In this document: in pieces, positions 53,768 through 63,400 of the stretch
Layout: every line of letters starts with the position of its first letter
How positions within the stretch are numbered: the first letter of the stretch is position 1
NCBI RefSeq assembly: GCF_002072155.1
Contig: NZ_BDIY01000020.1
Location: 1 to 64,000 of the forward strand
Source of the DNA: Roseovarius sp. A-2
GTDB taxonomy: Bacteria; Pseudomonadota; Alphaproteobacteria; Rhodobacterales; Rhodobacteraceae
Direction: 5' to 3'
DNA: 64,000 nucleotides
Position numbers and translations under genes: made by a program
The notes under the pieces: generated by a model
Database searches by the model: none
Told to the model about the DNA's origin: nothing
Seen by the model: the letters and a program-made list of their open reading frames with translations, nothing else

Positions 53768-54766
53768 TCATTGTTCTGACTGCTCCTCTTTCGTCGCGAG
53801 GAATTCGCTGTACAGCTGATCAAGCCGCCCCGAGAGAAAGTCCCCGAACTCGGTTGAATCTTGTGCCGTAAGCGAAATGCTGAATGCCTTACCGGAACGA
53901 CCGATGACGCCCTTGATGCGGCCTTTGCCGGCAGTCCAGGTTCGTTTTTTGGGCGTGGCACGCGTTTTTCGGCGCTTCGGCGCCCTGCCCGCTTCTGCCA
54001 GCTTGCTGTGCAGGAACTCAAAGCGAGCATCACTGTCGAGGTCCTGAAACCCGTCGAACTCCAAAGCTTCCTTTAGGATCTTGTCATTCGATGTTTCCGA
54101 AGCCAACTTCTTGAAATCTTCCCAGCGATCACGCCCTATCTGCTTGGCCGGCCCAATCTGTTCGATGACGTGTCGGGGGACGTTCTGCGCCACTGACAGC
54201 ATCCGTGAAAGCAACGTCCCATCGATGGTAAGGGCGGACTGGATCACGTCCTTTGCTTGCCCCATATCCAAGAGGCTCTTCGCAAATAGGGCCTTCTCAA
54301 TAAAAGAGAGATCTGCGCGCGCAGTGTTTTCCTGCCCTTGAGCAAGAATATGAGCCACATTGTCCATTGGCTTTACAACTGCGCGAACCTTACGGCTGAG
54401 CGCCGATGCAACTCGCACACGGCGATGCCCAAAGACGATCATATAGCGGCCATCCGCTTCCGGATGCGGTCTAAGCAATACTGGCGTGTCCTGACGACCC
54501 GCTGCGATCGATGCTTTCAGTTCGTCGAAAGCAACATCGTCATCACTAAGCCGATCCGAAACGAATGACACATCGATCAGTTGCGGATCGATCTCGACAA
54601 TGGTTTCTCCTTCAAGGAGACGCTTCGAGTTCTCCGCAAGGCTATCGATCGAAACCTTCATCGATTTCGAAGCACCGCGCATTGCGTATCCAGAGCGACC
54701 GGAATCCTTCGGCTGTTCCGTCGAACCGGCCATAACGCTCTTCAGGAGGTCTTTGCGAGCCATCAA
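53768..54766 (-). CDS. repB: Partitioning protein RepB (ParB family)
   Basis: A 332-residue ParB-type centromere-binding protein. The ParB/Srx-like CTP-binding domain (about 60-150) contains FDELKASIAAGRQDTPVLLR and IVFGHRRVRVASALS with the GHRR motif. A helix-turn-helix follows (ALTIDGTLLSRMLSVAQNVP). The C-terminal end is for dimerisation. It lies between repA and repC and should bind the repeats at 54820-54861 and 56348-56363. Confidence 0.92.
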   Translation of the reverse strand: MMARKDLLKSVMAGSTEQPKDSGRSGYAMRGASKSMKVSIDSLAENSKRLLEGETIVEIDPQLIDVSFVSDRLSDDDVAFDELKASIAAGRQDTPVLLRPHPEADGRYMIVFGHRRVRVASALSRKVRAVVKPMDNVAHILAQGQENTARADLSFIEKALFAKSLLDMGQAKDVIQSALTIDGTLLSRMLSVAQNVPRHVIEQIGPAKQIGRDRWEDFKKLASETSNDKILKEALEFDGFQDLDSDARFEFLHSKLAEAGRAPKRRKTRATPKKRTWTAGKGRIKGVIGRSGKAFSISLTAQDSTEFGDFLSGRLDQLYSEFLATKEEQSEQ

Positions 54767-54819
54767 GCCATCTCCCTTTCGTCAGAATCCAACCGGCGCG
54801 CAGCCCGCATTTCGACAGT

Positions 54820-54861
54820 TGCACGGCTGTCAAAACTAGCGTTCTGCACGGCTGTCAAAAC
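54820..54861. repeat. Candidate parS repeats between repA and repB
   Basis: TGCACGGCTGTCAAAAC occurs twice in direct orientation, at 54820-54836 and 54845-54861 (25-bp period). The 16 bases without the final C recur at 56348-56363 upstream of repA. The first copy is also part of a GACAG/CTGTC inverted repeat. Position and repetition fit RepB-binding partition sites. Confidence 0.7.
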
Positions 54862-54866
54862 CACAG

Positions 54867-56078
54867 TCATTCTCGCCCCCAAGCCTTGTGGATCAGTTCA
54901 GCGATTTCGTCGTTCACATCATTCAAAGACGTCACGGCGCGGTCGTAAGTAGTCCGCACGAACTGAGACCGTTCAACTTCGTATAGCGTCTGCTTGGTAA
55001 TCCCAGCGTCGGAGATCGCCGTAGATTTCAACATAGGATTCGACAGCATCTGATTTGGGAACATCGCCTGGAGGAACCCAACCATCTGCTTTTGGGGACC
55101 GTCCGTTGGTTCAAATCGCGTTACGAGGTAACGGAACCACTTCAGGCGCATGTTCGCTCCAGCATCACGGATCGTCTTCATGATCCCGCCCAGCATCAGG
55201 AGAAACTGGCTCATCGACATGACGTCCAGCATCTGAGGATGGACTGTCACAATTACCGAAGATGAAGCCGTCAGAGCAGTGAGCGTGAGGTAGCCCAGCT
55301 GAGGAGGACAATCGATTACGACCACGTCATAGCGGTCATCAACCTCGTTAAGCGCCTTCGATATACGAGTGAAGAAGGCACGGCCCTCATGGGAATCGCT
55401 GCTCGTCAAAGCAACCGGGGTATCGTATTCGTACTCTTGAAGCTCAAGACTTGCCGGAACGATATCTAGGTTGGGGAAGTTTGTTGGCCGGATCACCTCG
55501 GAGATCGGTTTGCGCTCGTCATCATACCGAAGTGTCTCGTAGAGCGAAGGCACGTCGTCGAGTTCTGGCTGAATGCCGTGCAAAGCTGTGAGCGAGGCTT
55601 GAGGGTCCAAGTCGATCGCAAGAACTCGATGCCCTTTCAACGCCAAGTGCTGCGCGAGGTGGGCGGCGGTAGTGGTCTTTCCGGAACCACCTTTGAAGTT
55701 CACGACAGACACAACGTGCAGTTCTTCGCCAGGCTGCCGATAGGGGACATAACGGCGCTTTCCGGGACGACCATGCTTGTCGAGATAAGCTCTCAGTTCC
55801 AGCATCTGCTCGGCCGAGTAGCTGCGCCTCCCGGACGACGATGTTTCAGGTTCAGGACCTTTGCCTTCGAGATGAAGCTTCTTAATGGTCGACTGTGTTA
55901 CGCCGAGATAGTAGGCAACTTCGGCCAATGAAAACTGACGTAGACCTTTTTGGGCGTCCGGAGGATACTGTTCCTGCCGCAACATATTGAGGCGGTCGGA
56001 AATCAACTCTCCTTGCTGAAGGATGACCTCGTCGAAGGGTTGATCCTTCGTATCAGCCGCAAAAGACCGTTCTCGCAT
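54867..56078 (-). CDS. repA: Partitioning ATPase RepA (ParA family)
   Basis: A 403-residue ParA of the RepA type. N-terminal helix-turn-helix region with FSLAEVAYYLGVTQSTIKKL at about 50-70. Deviant Walker A NFKGGSGKTTTAAHLAQ near residue 130, LAIDLDPQASLT near 155, and VVIDCPPQLGYLT near 255. It drives plasmid segregation with RepB and autoregulates the repABC operon. Confidence 0.94.
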   Translation of the reverse strand: MRERSFAADTKDQPFDEVILQQGELISDRLNMLRQEQYPPDAQKGLRQFSLAEVAYYLGVTQSTIKKLHLEGKGPEPETSSSGRRSYSAEQMLELRAYLDKHGRPGKRRYVPYRQPGEELHVVSVVNFKGGSGKTTTAAHLAQHLALKGHRVLAIDLDPQASLTALHGIQPELDDVPSLYETLRYDDERKPISEVIRPTNFPNLDIVPASLELQEYEYDTPVALTSSDSHEGRAFFTRISKALNEVDDRYDVVVIDCPPQLGYLTLTALTASSSVIVTVHPQMLDVMSMSQFLLMLGGIMKTIRDAGANMRLKWFRYLVTRFEPTDGPQKQMVGFLQAMFPNQMLSNPMLKSTAISDAGITKQTLYEVERSQFVRTTYDRAVTSLNDVNDEIAELIHKAWGRE

Positions 56079-56347
56079 CCGCCTGTCCTCTAAATATCGC
56101 TTTTTCAGCGATTTCGCTCGTTAAAGTGTCATCTACACGGAAAAACGAGTCTTAACAACGATTTTCACCCGGCGGCTAGATCTTACCCAATCCACCAGCG
56201 TGCCTAGATGTCTCGACAAAGTGTAGTGATCGAAGAATGTAGCTACCCAATATCTAGGGGAAACTGTCACTAGCTCAGATGTGCAGTCAACTTCAACCTC
56301 ACGCCAGTTACGCCATAACTATCTGTTATTATTTTATTTTATCACGC

Positions 56348-56363
56348 TGCACGGCTGTCAAAA
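56348..56363. repeat. Third candidate parS repeat, upstream of repA
   Basis: TGCACGGCTGTCAAAA, identical to the two copies at 54820 and 54845. It lies 270 bp upstream of repA beside an AT-rich tract. Confidence 0.65.
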
Positions 56364-56537
56364 TGAAAGATGCTCGAAGCCTCAGAACGCTAGTTGAACC
56401 ACGAACCCGTCTCCTCCGAACCGGCGTGCGTCATCGTCACCTTGCGCCAATGCAGTGATAACTTGCCTCCACCAAGCGCACCAACCACTGACTCCGAGAT
56501 GCGGGGAATGCGTCTCAGCGCGAAGGGAAACAGCGGG

Positions 56538-56563
56538 AATCGGCTGGGTTGCCCCAGCCGATT
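56538..56563 (-). terminator. Stem-loop downstream of the second DUF736 gene
   Basis: AATCGGCTGGG and CCCAGCCGATT form a perfect 11-bp stem with a 4-nt loop, 7 bp beyond the DUF736 stop. It has no U-tract, unlike the terminator behind copy 1, so terminator activity is less sure. The sequence differs completely from the hairpin behind copy 1. Confidence 0.5.
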
Positions 56564-56570
56564 CTATGCG

Positions 56571-56909
56571 TCACGCGGCGTCCTTCGGTCCCCAGGGGAT
56601 GATGGCCTGCAGGGACAGATCGTCCTGGTTCGCGGCCTTGCCGAGGTTGGCGTTGAAACCGTGGTCGCGGATGGTCAGCGTGTAGTAGTCGGCGCCGGTC
56701 TCCTTGTTCTGCTTCTTCCAGATGCCGCCGCACTCGACCAGCTTGCCGCGCGGGGAGCGGCCGAGGACGCGGTGCGTGGGGGCCATCGGGTTCGCGCTCG
56801 CGACGGGTTCGACCGTGATGTCGAGGTCGAAGGTCAGGGTCGAGATGGAGCCGACGCCCTTGGCGGTTTCGATGTCGGCGCTGGTGAATTTGATGCAGTT
56901 CGTGGTCAT
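56571..56909 (-). CDS. DUF736 family protein, copy 2
   Basis: A 112-residue DUF736 protein, nearly identical to the one at 38851-39189. Visible changes are G to E in SADIETAKG, I to V in VEPVASANP and V to I in LQAIIPWG. Most base differences are silent, so both copies appear under selection. The ATG is preceded by GGAGAAGAG. Function unknown. Confidence 0.88.
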   Translation of the reverse strand: MTTNCIKFTSADIETAKGVGSISTLTFDLDITVEPVASANPMAPTHRVLGRSPRGKLVECGGIWKKQNKETGADYYTLTIRDHGFNANLGKAANQDDLSLQAIIPWGPKDAA

Positions 56910-57140
56910 TGCTCTTCTCCTAGTTTGCGTTGCAATGATGGTCACCTTGCAGCTGGCCAAGGCCCGGCCACACCGAAGGCGAAGCGCAGCGGAGAGGGGC
57001 AGGCGCCGGTCTTTTTGATCCGCGAGGAATGGCCCGCAGGGGCAGGGGAAAAAGATCGGCGACAACCTTTGTGGACGGGACGACAGCTGCGACCAGCATG
57101 TCATGCAACTCAGACACAGGGAGAAGTGCGGTGGCCTCGA
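56571..57140. repeat. 570-bp direct repeat, copy B
   Basis: Gap-free match to 38851-39420 at about 96% identity by eye, same orientation, 17,720 bp apart. It brackets the retron, hipBA-abiJ, SPARDA, scpB and repABC genes. Confidence 0.92.
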
Positions 57141-57508
57141 AGGAAGGTGGGTGAACAGCCGAGGGAGATGCCGCGAGGGCCTTGGCTCCCTTCTAACTCA
57201 CCGGAGGCAAGACAGAGCGCAGATGTCAAATCGCATCCCCCAGGTTCACTACTGCGCCGACTGTCTTCGCTGAAGCGCCCACGATGCGGATGAGTGCTCG
57301 AGGCGAACAGAGCGTGGAACGAAAAGCCGGGTTGCCAAGAAACACTGCAACCATCCAATCCCCCGAAATGACGTTCCGGCTGGTTGGTTTGGTCAGAAAA
57401 TGTGACAGGACATTTGACCAAGGGCCGCCGCTACCAACGGACTGGACATGCTCTCTAGCTCCGGCAAGCGTCGCCGACTTGCCCTTCCAGTGCTCATGCT
57501 ATACGTCA
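57141..57508. other. About 370 bp without a recognised gene
   Basis: Unique sequence between repeat B and the toxin-antitoxin promoter. A 103-codon minus-strand frame has no family motif. The segment ends at a strong promoter for the next operon. Confidence 0.4.
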
Positions 57509-57537
57509 TTGACACATACGCCGCCGAATCCTATATG
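57509..57537 (+). promoter_or_regulatory. Promoter of the HigBA-type operon
   Basis: TTGACA (57509-57514) and TATATG (57532-57537) are separated by exactly 17 bp. The expected transcription start, about 57544, is only 2-4 nt before the toxin ATG at 57547, so the mRNA may be nearly leaderless. Confidence 0.65.
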
Positions 57538-57546
57538 GGACAAGAG

Positions 57547-57888
57547 ATGACACGATTGCAAACAGTGGTCGAACTGCCCGAATTCCAGAGGCGCGCCAAG
57601 GCAATCATGTCGGACCAGGAGCGAGAGGCCGCGATCGACTTCATTGCCGCCAATCCGGAAGCGGGCGTCTCTCTTGGCGGTGGACTGCGGAAGGTCCGCA
57701 TCCCGAGAGAGGGAGGCGGAAAGAGCGGCGGCTTCAGGACGGTGTATGTCTTTGGCGGGACCCATATGCCGATCTTTCTGATCACGGTCTTCGCCAAGAA
57801 TGAGAAAGCCAACCTGTCGAAGTCTGAGCAGGCCGCGGCGGTAGAGATGAGCAAGGCGCTTGTCGCGAAATATGGAGACGCAACATGA
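57547..57888 (+). CDS. RelE/HigB-family toxin
   Basis: A 113-residue RelE-superfamily mRNA interferase-type toxin of the HigB-2-like kind: VVELPEFQRRAKAIMSDQER, VSLGGGLRKVRIPREGGGKS, GFRTVYVFGGTHMPIFLITV, FAKNEKANLS. The start MTRLQTVVE at 57547 gives the usual family N-terminus. An ATG 99 bp upstream would place the promoter inside the gene. The antitoxin gene overlaps it by 4 nt. The order toxin before antitoxin is as in higBA. Confidence 0.88.
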   Translation: MTRLQTVVELPEFQRRAKAIMSDQEREAAIDFIAANPEAGVSLGGGLRKVRIPREGGGKSGGFRTVYVFGGTHMPIFLITVFAKNEKANLSKSEQAAAVEMSKALVAKYGDAT

Positions 57889-58178
57889 GTGCATTCGAAT
57901 CCATCACCAAGGGGCTGGAAGAGGCGCTGGCCTTCGCAGATGGCGACTTGGCCGGCGCGAAGGTCCATGAAGTTTCCGTCGCCGAAGTCGATGTCGCCGA
58001 AGTCCGGCAACGGACGGGCCTGTCCCAGGCGGAATTTGCCAAGAGCATCGGCGTCGCGAAAGGCACGCTTCTGAACTGGGAACACGGGCGCCGGCACCCC
58101 ACGGGTCCGGCCCAGGTTCTGTTGGCACTGATCGCAAAGAAGCCTTCTGTCGTGCAGGACCTGTTGCGCGGTGCGTGA
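57885..58178 (+). CDS. HigA-like helix-turn-helix antitoxin
   Basis: A 97-residue XRE-type antitoxin: an N-terminal toxin-binding part (FESITKGLEEALAFADGDLA) and a helix-turn-helix (VRQRTGLSQAEFAKSIGVAK, TLLNWEHGRRHPTGPAQVLL). The ATG overlaps the toxin stop. With the toxin it forms an addiction module that stabilises the plasmid. Confidence 0.9.
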   Translation: MSAFESITKGLEEALAFADGDLAGAKVHEVSVAEVDVAEVRQRTGLSQAEFAKSIGVAKGTLLNWEHGRRHPTGPAQVLLALIAKKPSVVQDLLRGA

Positions 58179-58186
58179 ACCGGGGC

Positions 58187-59098
58187 CTAAGCCCCGATCC
58201 TCTTGATGCGGATCCCCAGCTTACGGGCCTTGTCGACGATGTTCTCGGTGATACCCGATCCGGGAGTGGCGATCAGACCTTGCGGCATGGTTTCGAGCAT
58301 CTTGTCGTTGCGCTTGAAGGGGGCGGCCTTGCCGTGGCTCTTCCAGTCAGGTTTGAAGACCACCTGGGTGACGCCCCGAGTATATGCCCAGCGGGCCGCG
58401 ATCATCTCGGCGCCTTTGGGCGTGCCGCCGTGCAGCAGCACCATGTCGGGGTATTTCGCGTGCGTGGCGTCGAGGATGGACCAGATCAGATCATAGGCCT
58501 GATAGTCTCCGCCCGAGAAGGCGATCCGCGTGCCTTCGGGGCAATGCACTGCGGTCTCCTTGCGGCGCTTAGCCGAGAGATAGGCCCGGCTGTCCACCAC
58601 GGCGGAAGTCAGGCCGCGATGCGAGACCTTGGATCCGGTGCGGGGCAGCCAGGGTGAACCTGTGGCGGCCGAGAAATGGTCCACGGCCAGATCGCGCATC
58701 TGCTCGAAAGCGTCGCGATGGTCCCAGAGCTTGAGCCCGATCATCTGGAGGCGCTCGAGTTCGACCGAGGCGACCTCGGAGCCGTCCTGGATGGCCAGAC
58801 TTTCCCGGACCTCGAATTCATTGTCGTCGAGAAGTTTCTGGATATGGGTGAGCCGGCGATGGAAGATCGAGGTCAGAGACCAGAGCATCTCTTCGAGATT
58901 GTCTTCCAACTGGCTACCGGTGAGGAGGCCGATGGTGGTGTCAAAGAGCGTCGCCATGGCGAGCTCGACCTCGTCGGGCTGGGGCAGGGGGCGATGATCG
59001 GTCTCGCCGGGCCCGGGAGTTGCGCCGTGAAGTGCCAGGTGGTCGAGGATTGCGGAGGTTACGCCGGTCTCTTCTTGGATGTCTGTCTGATGGGGCAT
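58187..59098 (-). CDS. DUF2493 domain protein
   Basis: A 303-residue protein. The N-terminal half is helical. The C-terminal half has the DUF2493/YspA Rossmann pattern: RIAFSGGDYQAYDLIWSILD, MVLLHGGTPKGAEMIAARWA, TQVVFKPDWKSHGKAAPFKR, and a GLIATPGSGITENIVDKARK end. This is the SLOG-like fold thought to bind nucleotide ligands. Such proteins are frequent in alphaproteobacterial plasmid blocks with TOPRIM and strawberry-notch genes. Function unknown. Confidence 0.83.
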   Translation of the reverse strand: MPHQTDIQEETGVTSAILDHLALHGATPGPGETDHRPLPQPDEVELAMATLFDTTIGLLTGSQLEDNLEEMLWSLTSIFHRRLTHIQKLLDDNEFEVRESLAIQDGSEVASVELERLQMIGLKLWDHRDAFEQMRDLAVDHFSAATGSPWLPRTGSKVSHRGLTSAVVDSRAYLSAKRRKETAVHCPEGTRIAFSGGDYQAYDLIWSILDATHAKYPDMVLLHGGTPKGAEMIAARWAYTRGVTQVVFKPDWKSHGKAAPFKRNDKMLETMPQGLIATPGSGITENIVDKARKLGIRIKRIGA

Positions 59099-59396
59099 TG
59101 TCTGGTTCCTCTGTTTGATCTGACCCGATTTGGATGGGGCGATACCAGGACCGGCGGCGACCGGGCCGCATCCGTGAGGATCGGAGCGCAGCGGAGAATG
59201 CGCCGCGGGCCGGAAAATTGGTCCCGCGAGGAATGGCCCGAAGGGGCAGGGGAATTTTCTGGTTCGGGGCGCATTGCTGCCCGGGCGAGGGGCACTCAGC
59301 CCCGACCCGCTGGTCCATCGCTCCCCTTTTCCAAAAGGGATCAGATCAAACCCGCGGAACCTTTGCCCTGTCGGACATCCCCGAGGAGGTTGGCGG
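59099..59396. other. Intergenic region, about 300 bp
   Basis: No gene recognised. Contains, at about 59183-59250, a block (GCGCAGCGGAGA ... CGCGAGGAATGGCCCG ... AGGGGCAGGGGAA) that resembles the upstream blocks of both DUF736 genes (39257 and 56977 regions), a third diverged copy of an intergenic element. Confidence 0.5.
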
Positions 59397-60443
59397 TCAC
59401 CCGCCCTCGATCTCCAGACCTTGTGTTTTCATGGCCTTGAGCAGGGACCGGCGCAGCGCATCTCTGCCAAAAGCCCGCAGATCGTCGTTGAAATCACCCA
59501 TGTTCGACACGAGTTCACCACAGCAATTTTCACGCGATTCCAGTTGGTTACGCAATTTCATTGATGCGTTTCGTCCGGCTTCGTCATTGTCCCGCGCGAT
59601 CCAGATACGCTTGATCCCCGGCGGCGGAATGAAGAGGCCGAGATGGGTGGCAGTGAGACAGGAGGCGAGATCGAACTCCGGGAGAGCCGTCCCGACCGAG
59701 AGGGTATTCTCGAGACCTTCGCCGACGATGAGATCGGTGCGAGAGGTGCCGGACCAGAAGCGGATGGCATGGCCATGAAGCTGCCCGAGGATCCGTTTTG
59801 GGCTCTCGATCTGGGCCAACCCGCCGGTGGACGGGTCGAGATAGGTGCGCGCGCATCCGGTGATCTGGCCCCGATTATCGGTGATCTTCGCGAGCAGGGC
59901 AGGGGCCCTTTGCGGCGGATCGGGATCGTCCTCACCCTGCCACAGGAAGACCCGCGGGTGATAGCGCAAGGCCGGGCCAAGACGTGTGATCCCGCGACCT
60001 TGCAGATAGGTGGCGCCCAATGTGCCAAGAACCGGCTTGCCTGCGGCGAAGAGTTTGCGTGCCCGCCCGATGCGTTTGCTGGAGGCTGCATCCGGACGCT
60101 CAACGCTTCGGGGTTCACGAGGCATGGTAGGGCAGGGGGCAATGCCGAGGAAAGACCGGGCCTCCCTCAGCGTCTCTTTGAGCGTGACCGATCCAAGCCG
60201 TTCATGCAGCAGGTCGATCAAGTCGCCATACTCACCGGTCGCGAAATCCTGCCAGGACCCGGCCTTGCGCCCACCCTGAGCCTCGAGCCGGATGGCAAGG
60301 CTCTGGCCTTTTGCGCCAGAGGTATCGCCAACCTGCCAATAATTGCCCTGCTTGCGCCCCTGGGGGAAATAGTGGCGGCAGAAACTCTCGGCGCGGTCCG
60401 CAAGATCGGCCGAGAGGTCTGCGATACTGCGCCGCGCGCTCAT
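59397..60443 (-). CDS. TOPRIM-domain primase-like protein
   Basis: A 348-residue protein of the plasmid/phage TOPRIM primase kind. The N-terminal part (CRHYFPQGRKQGNYWQVGDT, GSWQDFATGEYGDLIDLL) resembles DUF7146/primase N-terminal regions but lacks a zinc-finger cysteine set. The TOPRIM domain (about 210-310) has VGEGLENTLSV, RIWIARDNDEAGRN and MGDFNDDLRAFG with the acidic metal ligands. The ATG overlaps the strawberry-notch stop by 4 nt. Probably acts in plasmid DNA synthesis or transfer replication. Confidence 0.8.
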   Translation of the reverse strand: MSARRSIADLSADLADRAESFCRHYFPQGRKQGNYWQVGDTSGAKGQSLAIRLEAQGGRKAGSWQDFATGEYGDLIDLLHERLGSVTLKETLREARSFLGIAPCPTMPREPRSVERPDAASSKRIGRARKLFAAGKPVLGTLGATYLQGRGITRLGPALRYHPRVFLWQGEDDPDPPQRAPALLAKITDNRGQITGCARTYLDPSTGGLAQIESPKRILGQLHGHAIRFWSGTSRTDLIVGEGLENTLSVGTALPEFDLASCLTATHLGLFIPPPGIKRIWIARDNDEAGRNASMKLRNQLESRENCCGELVSNMGDFNDDLRAFGRDALRRSLLKAMKTQGLEIEGG

Positions 60444-63400
60444 GCAGCGACATCCGCGGCGCTGGCGCCAACCGGATGCTCGGCAAGGACCCGTGACAGA
60501 ACCTCAGTGCCGTCTACCGGGATGAACACCCGCGTCTTCCACTGGATCACCTCGGTGAAGCAGCCCAGAACCTTCAAACCCGGCAGGGCCGCGCCCGACG
60601 CACCGATGAGCTCGAGCCTCGGCTGTCCCATGACCAGCGACCGGCGCAGCTGGTAACCCCCGAGCAGACTGAGGGTCGTCTTGGCGTCCATCACTGCGCT
60701 GAACACTTCCTGAGGTGTCATCTCGATCTGACAATCGAGCCCAAGCTGCGCGTAGGCGTTTAGGAGCTGCTCCTGACTGACCAGGCGGCCGATGGCGCGC
60801 TCCCCATCCTCTGTCTGCAGGCGGTAGATGCGCATGTTATCGGCGGGCAGCCGGTCCCAGATCGGCAGGAGGAGGCCGCAGACCAGCGTGATCTTGGAGG
60901 TGGTGAACTCCGGCACCGCCTCGGCCTCGGCCTGCCAGAGCTGGTCGAACATCCTATCATCGACCTCTTCCCAGTGTGATTTCGAGAACTCGGAAAGCGC
61001 GAGGATTTCGGTCGCCATGGGCCGCAGCAGTTTTACCCGCAGGATCGGTACACCGTCCTCGTCCATGAAGGCCGGCGCATTCACCATCAGCGCCGCGCGT
61101 TTGGAGAAGGTGTTCCAGCACAGTGTCGCGCCATTTGTATCCGCGCAGATCGCTTTGACGCGGGGCAAGGTCAGCGGGTCGTTGCGATCCGTGCGCTTAA
61201 CGGTCAGGGCGGTGGCCGTCGCTCCTGTCGCCTCATGTTCGAAGATGACCTTGCGATCGACGATCTCGAACTTCTCGGCGCGCAGGGTCTCTAGTCCGAC
61301 GTCCAGCGTGCCCGCTTGGCGCGCATCTTCGATGATGGCCGAGAGAAACCCGCCGAAGGCATCAAAAATTGCGTCCTGCATGTCAATCCGGAGCGCCAGA
61401 CAGCGGTTCAGGAACTGCTGGATCGGCGGCAGGTTCTCCTTCATCGTGCCATCCGCCTCATCGAGCGTCAGTCCGGTCATCTCCTGGAATTTGGCGCAGG
61501 AGCAGGCTTCGATCTTACCCGCGCGCAGCTTGTAGAAGAACTGCCGCAGCGCCGCGCGTGCGTAGGGGCTCTCGAGGTTGTCCTCGGTGCGAAACATGTT
61601 CTGGCCGCCGGTCTCGCGCTGTCCCTTGGTGATGGCACCAAGCGTGTCGAGACGGCGTGCGATGGTGGAGAGAAAGCGCTTCTCGCCTTTCACGTTGGTC
61701 GCAACGGGTCGAAAGAGCGGTGGTTGCGCCTGGTTTGTGCGATTGGTGCGCCCGAGCCCCTGGATCGCATTGTCGGCCTTCCAGCCGGGCTCCAGCAGGT
61801 AATGCACCCGGAGGCGCTGGTTCTTCGCCCCAAGATCGGCGTGGTAACTGCGCCCGGTGCCACCCGCATCAGAGAAGATCAGGATCCGCTTGGCATCATC
61901 CACGAAGGCTTGGGTTTCTCCGAGGTTGGAGGAGGCGGGGCGGTTCTCGACCTTGAGCCGCCCCTCACGCGTCTTCACGATGCGCCGCTTGCGTCCGGTG
62001 ACCTCGGCCACAGCGTCCCCGCCGAAATGCCAGAGGATCTGGTCGAGCGCGCCCTGCACTGGAGCGAGGGCCCCCAAATGCTCGACAAGATCATCCCGCC
62101 GCCGCTCCGCCTCTCGGCAGATGATCGGATTGCCCTCGCCATCGAGGGCGGGGCGCGAGCGCAGATCGCCATTCTCGTCCGTATAGGGATCGAAGAGCTG
62201 CGTCGGGAAGCTGTGCATCAGGTAATCCATGATGTTCTCGCGCGGCGTAAAATCGACCTGCAGGTCGTCCCATTCCGAGGGCGGGATCTCTTCGAGTCGT
62301 CGTTCCATCACCGCCTCGCTGGTCGAGACCACCTGGATCACCGCCGAATGACCCGCCGCCAGATCTGCCTCAATGGCGCGAATGAGCGAGGGGCATTTCA
62401 TGGCGGTGATGAGATGGTTGAAAAAACGCTGCTTGTTGCTCTCGAAGGCCGAACGCGCGGCGGATTTCGCCTGGGCATTCAACGTGCCGGTCTCGGAGGA
62501 AATACCCGAGGCCTGAAGCGCGGCCTCAAGGTTGTTGTGGATGATCTGATAGGCATCCGCGTAGCTATCGTAGATCGCGACCTGGGCGGGCGTCAGATCA
62601 TGCACCAGCATCTCGTATTCGACCCCGGCATAGGAGAGCGACCGCGCCAGATAGAGCCCGAGCGCCTTCAGGTCGCGCGAGATCATCTCCATGGCGGCAA
62701 TACCCCCGGCTTCCATCGCGGCAACGAATTCCGCCCTTGTCACGAAGGGGAAATCCCCCGTACCCCAGAGCCCGAGGCGGGAAGCATAGGCGAGATTGCC
62801 GACGACCGTCGCCCCGGTGGCCGATACATAGAGGACGCGCGCATCGGGAACCGCGTTCTGCAGCGCGAGGCCAGCGAGGCCCTGCTGCGAGGCCTTTTTG
62901 TCCCCGCGGTCGGACTTTTCGCCGGCGGCATTCGCCATGGCGTGGCTTTCATCAAAAGCAATTACCCCATCGAACCCTTCGCCGAGCCAGGACGCCACCT
63001 GGTCGAGGCGGGAGGCTTTGCCCTCGCGTTCGGCCGAGCGCAGCGTGGCATAGGTGACGAAAAGGATGCCTTCGGGAAGCCTGATGTCGCCGCCCTGACG
63101 GAACTTCGAGAGTGGCACGATATCGCTCTCACGACCCCCGAGCGCCATCCAGTCGCGCCGCGCATCTTCGATGAGCTTGTCACTCTTTGAAACCCAGACC
63201 GCGCGGCGGCGGCCCTGCAGCCAGTTGTCGAGGATGATGCCCGCGACCTGCCGCCCCTTGCCGCAGCCCGTGCCATCACCAAGGAACCAACCCTTGCGCA
63301 GACGAAACGCGGCTTCGTCACCCTCAGTTGCAGCCATCAGCGGGCCTTCGATCTCGCCGCGCTTGAACCAGCCTTTCAGATGCGTCTCATGCGCATTGCC

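Larger units (their letters stand above)
56079..56570. other. Upstream region of repABC, 490 bp
   Basis: Relatively AT-rich. Holds the presumed repA promoter on the minus strand, one parS-like repeat (56348-56363), an AT-tract TTATTATTTTATTTTATC just before it, and a strong hairpin AATCGGCTGGG/CCCAGCCGATT (56538-56563). No gene recognised. Confidence 0.5.

Noticed and set aside
61316..63190. 624-codon plus-strand frame opposite the strawberry-notch gene
   Set aside because: Shadow of the helicase gene, without recognisable domains.
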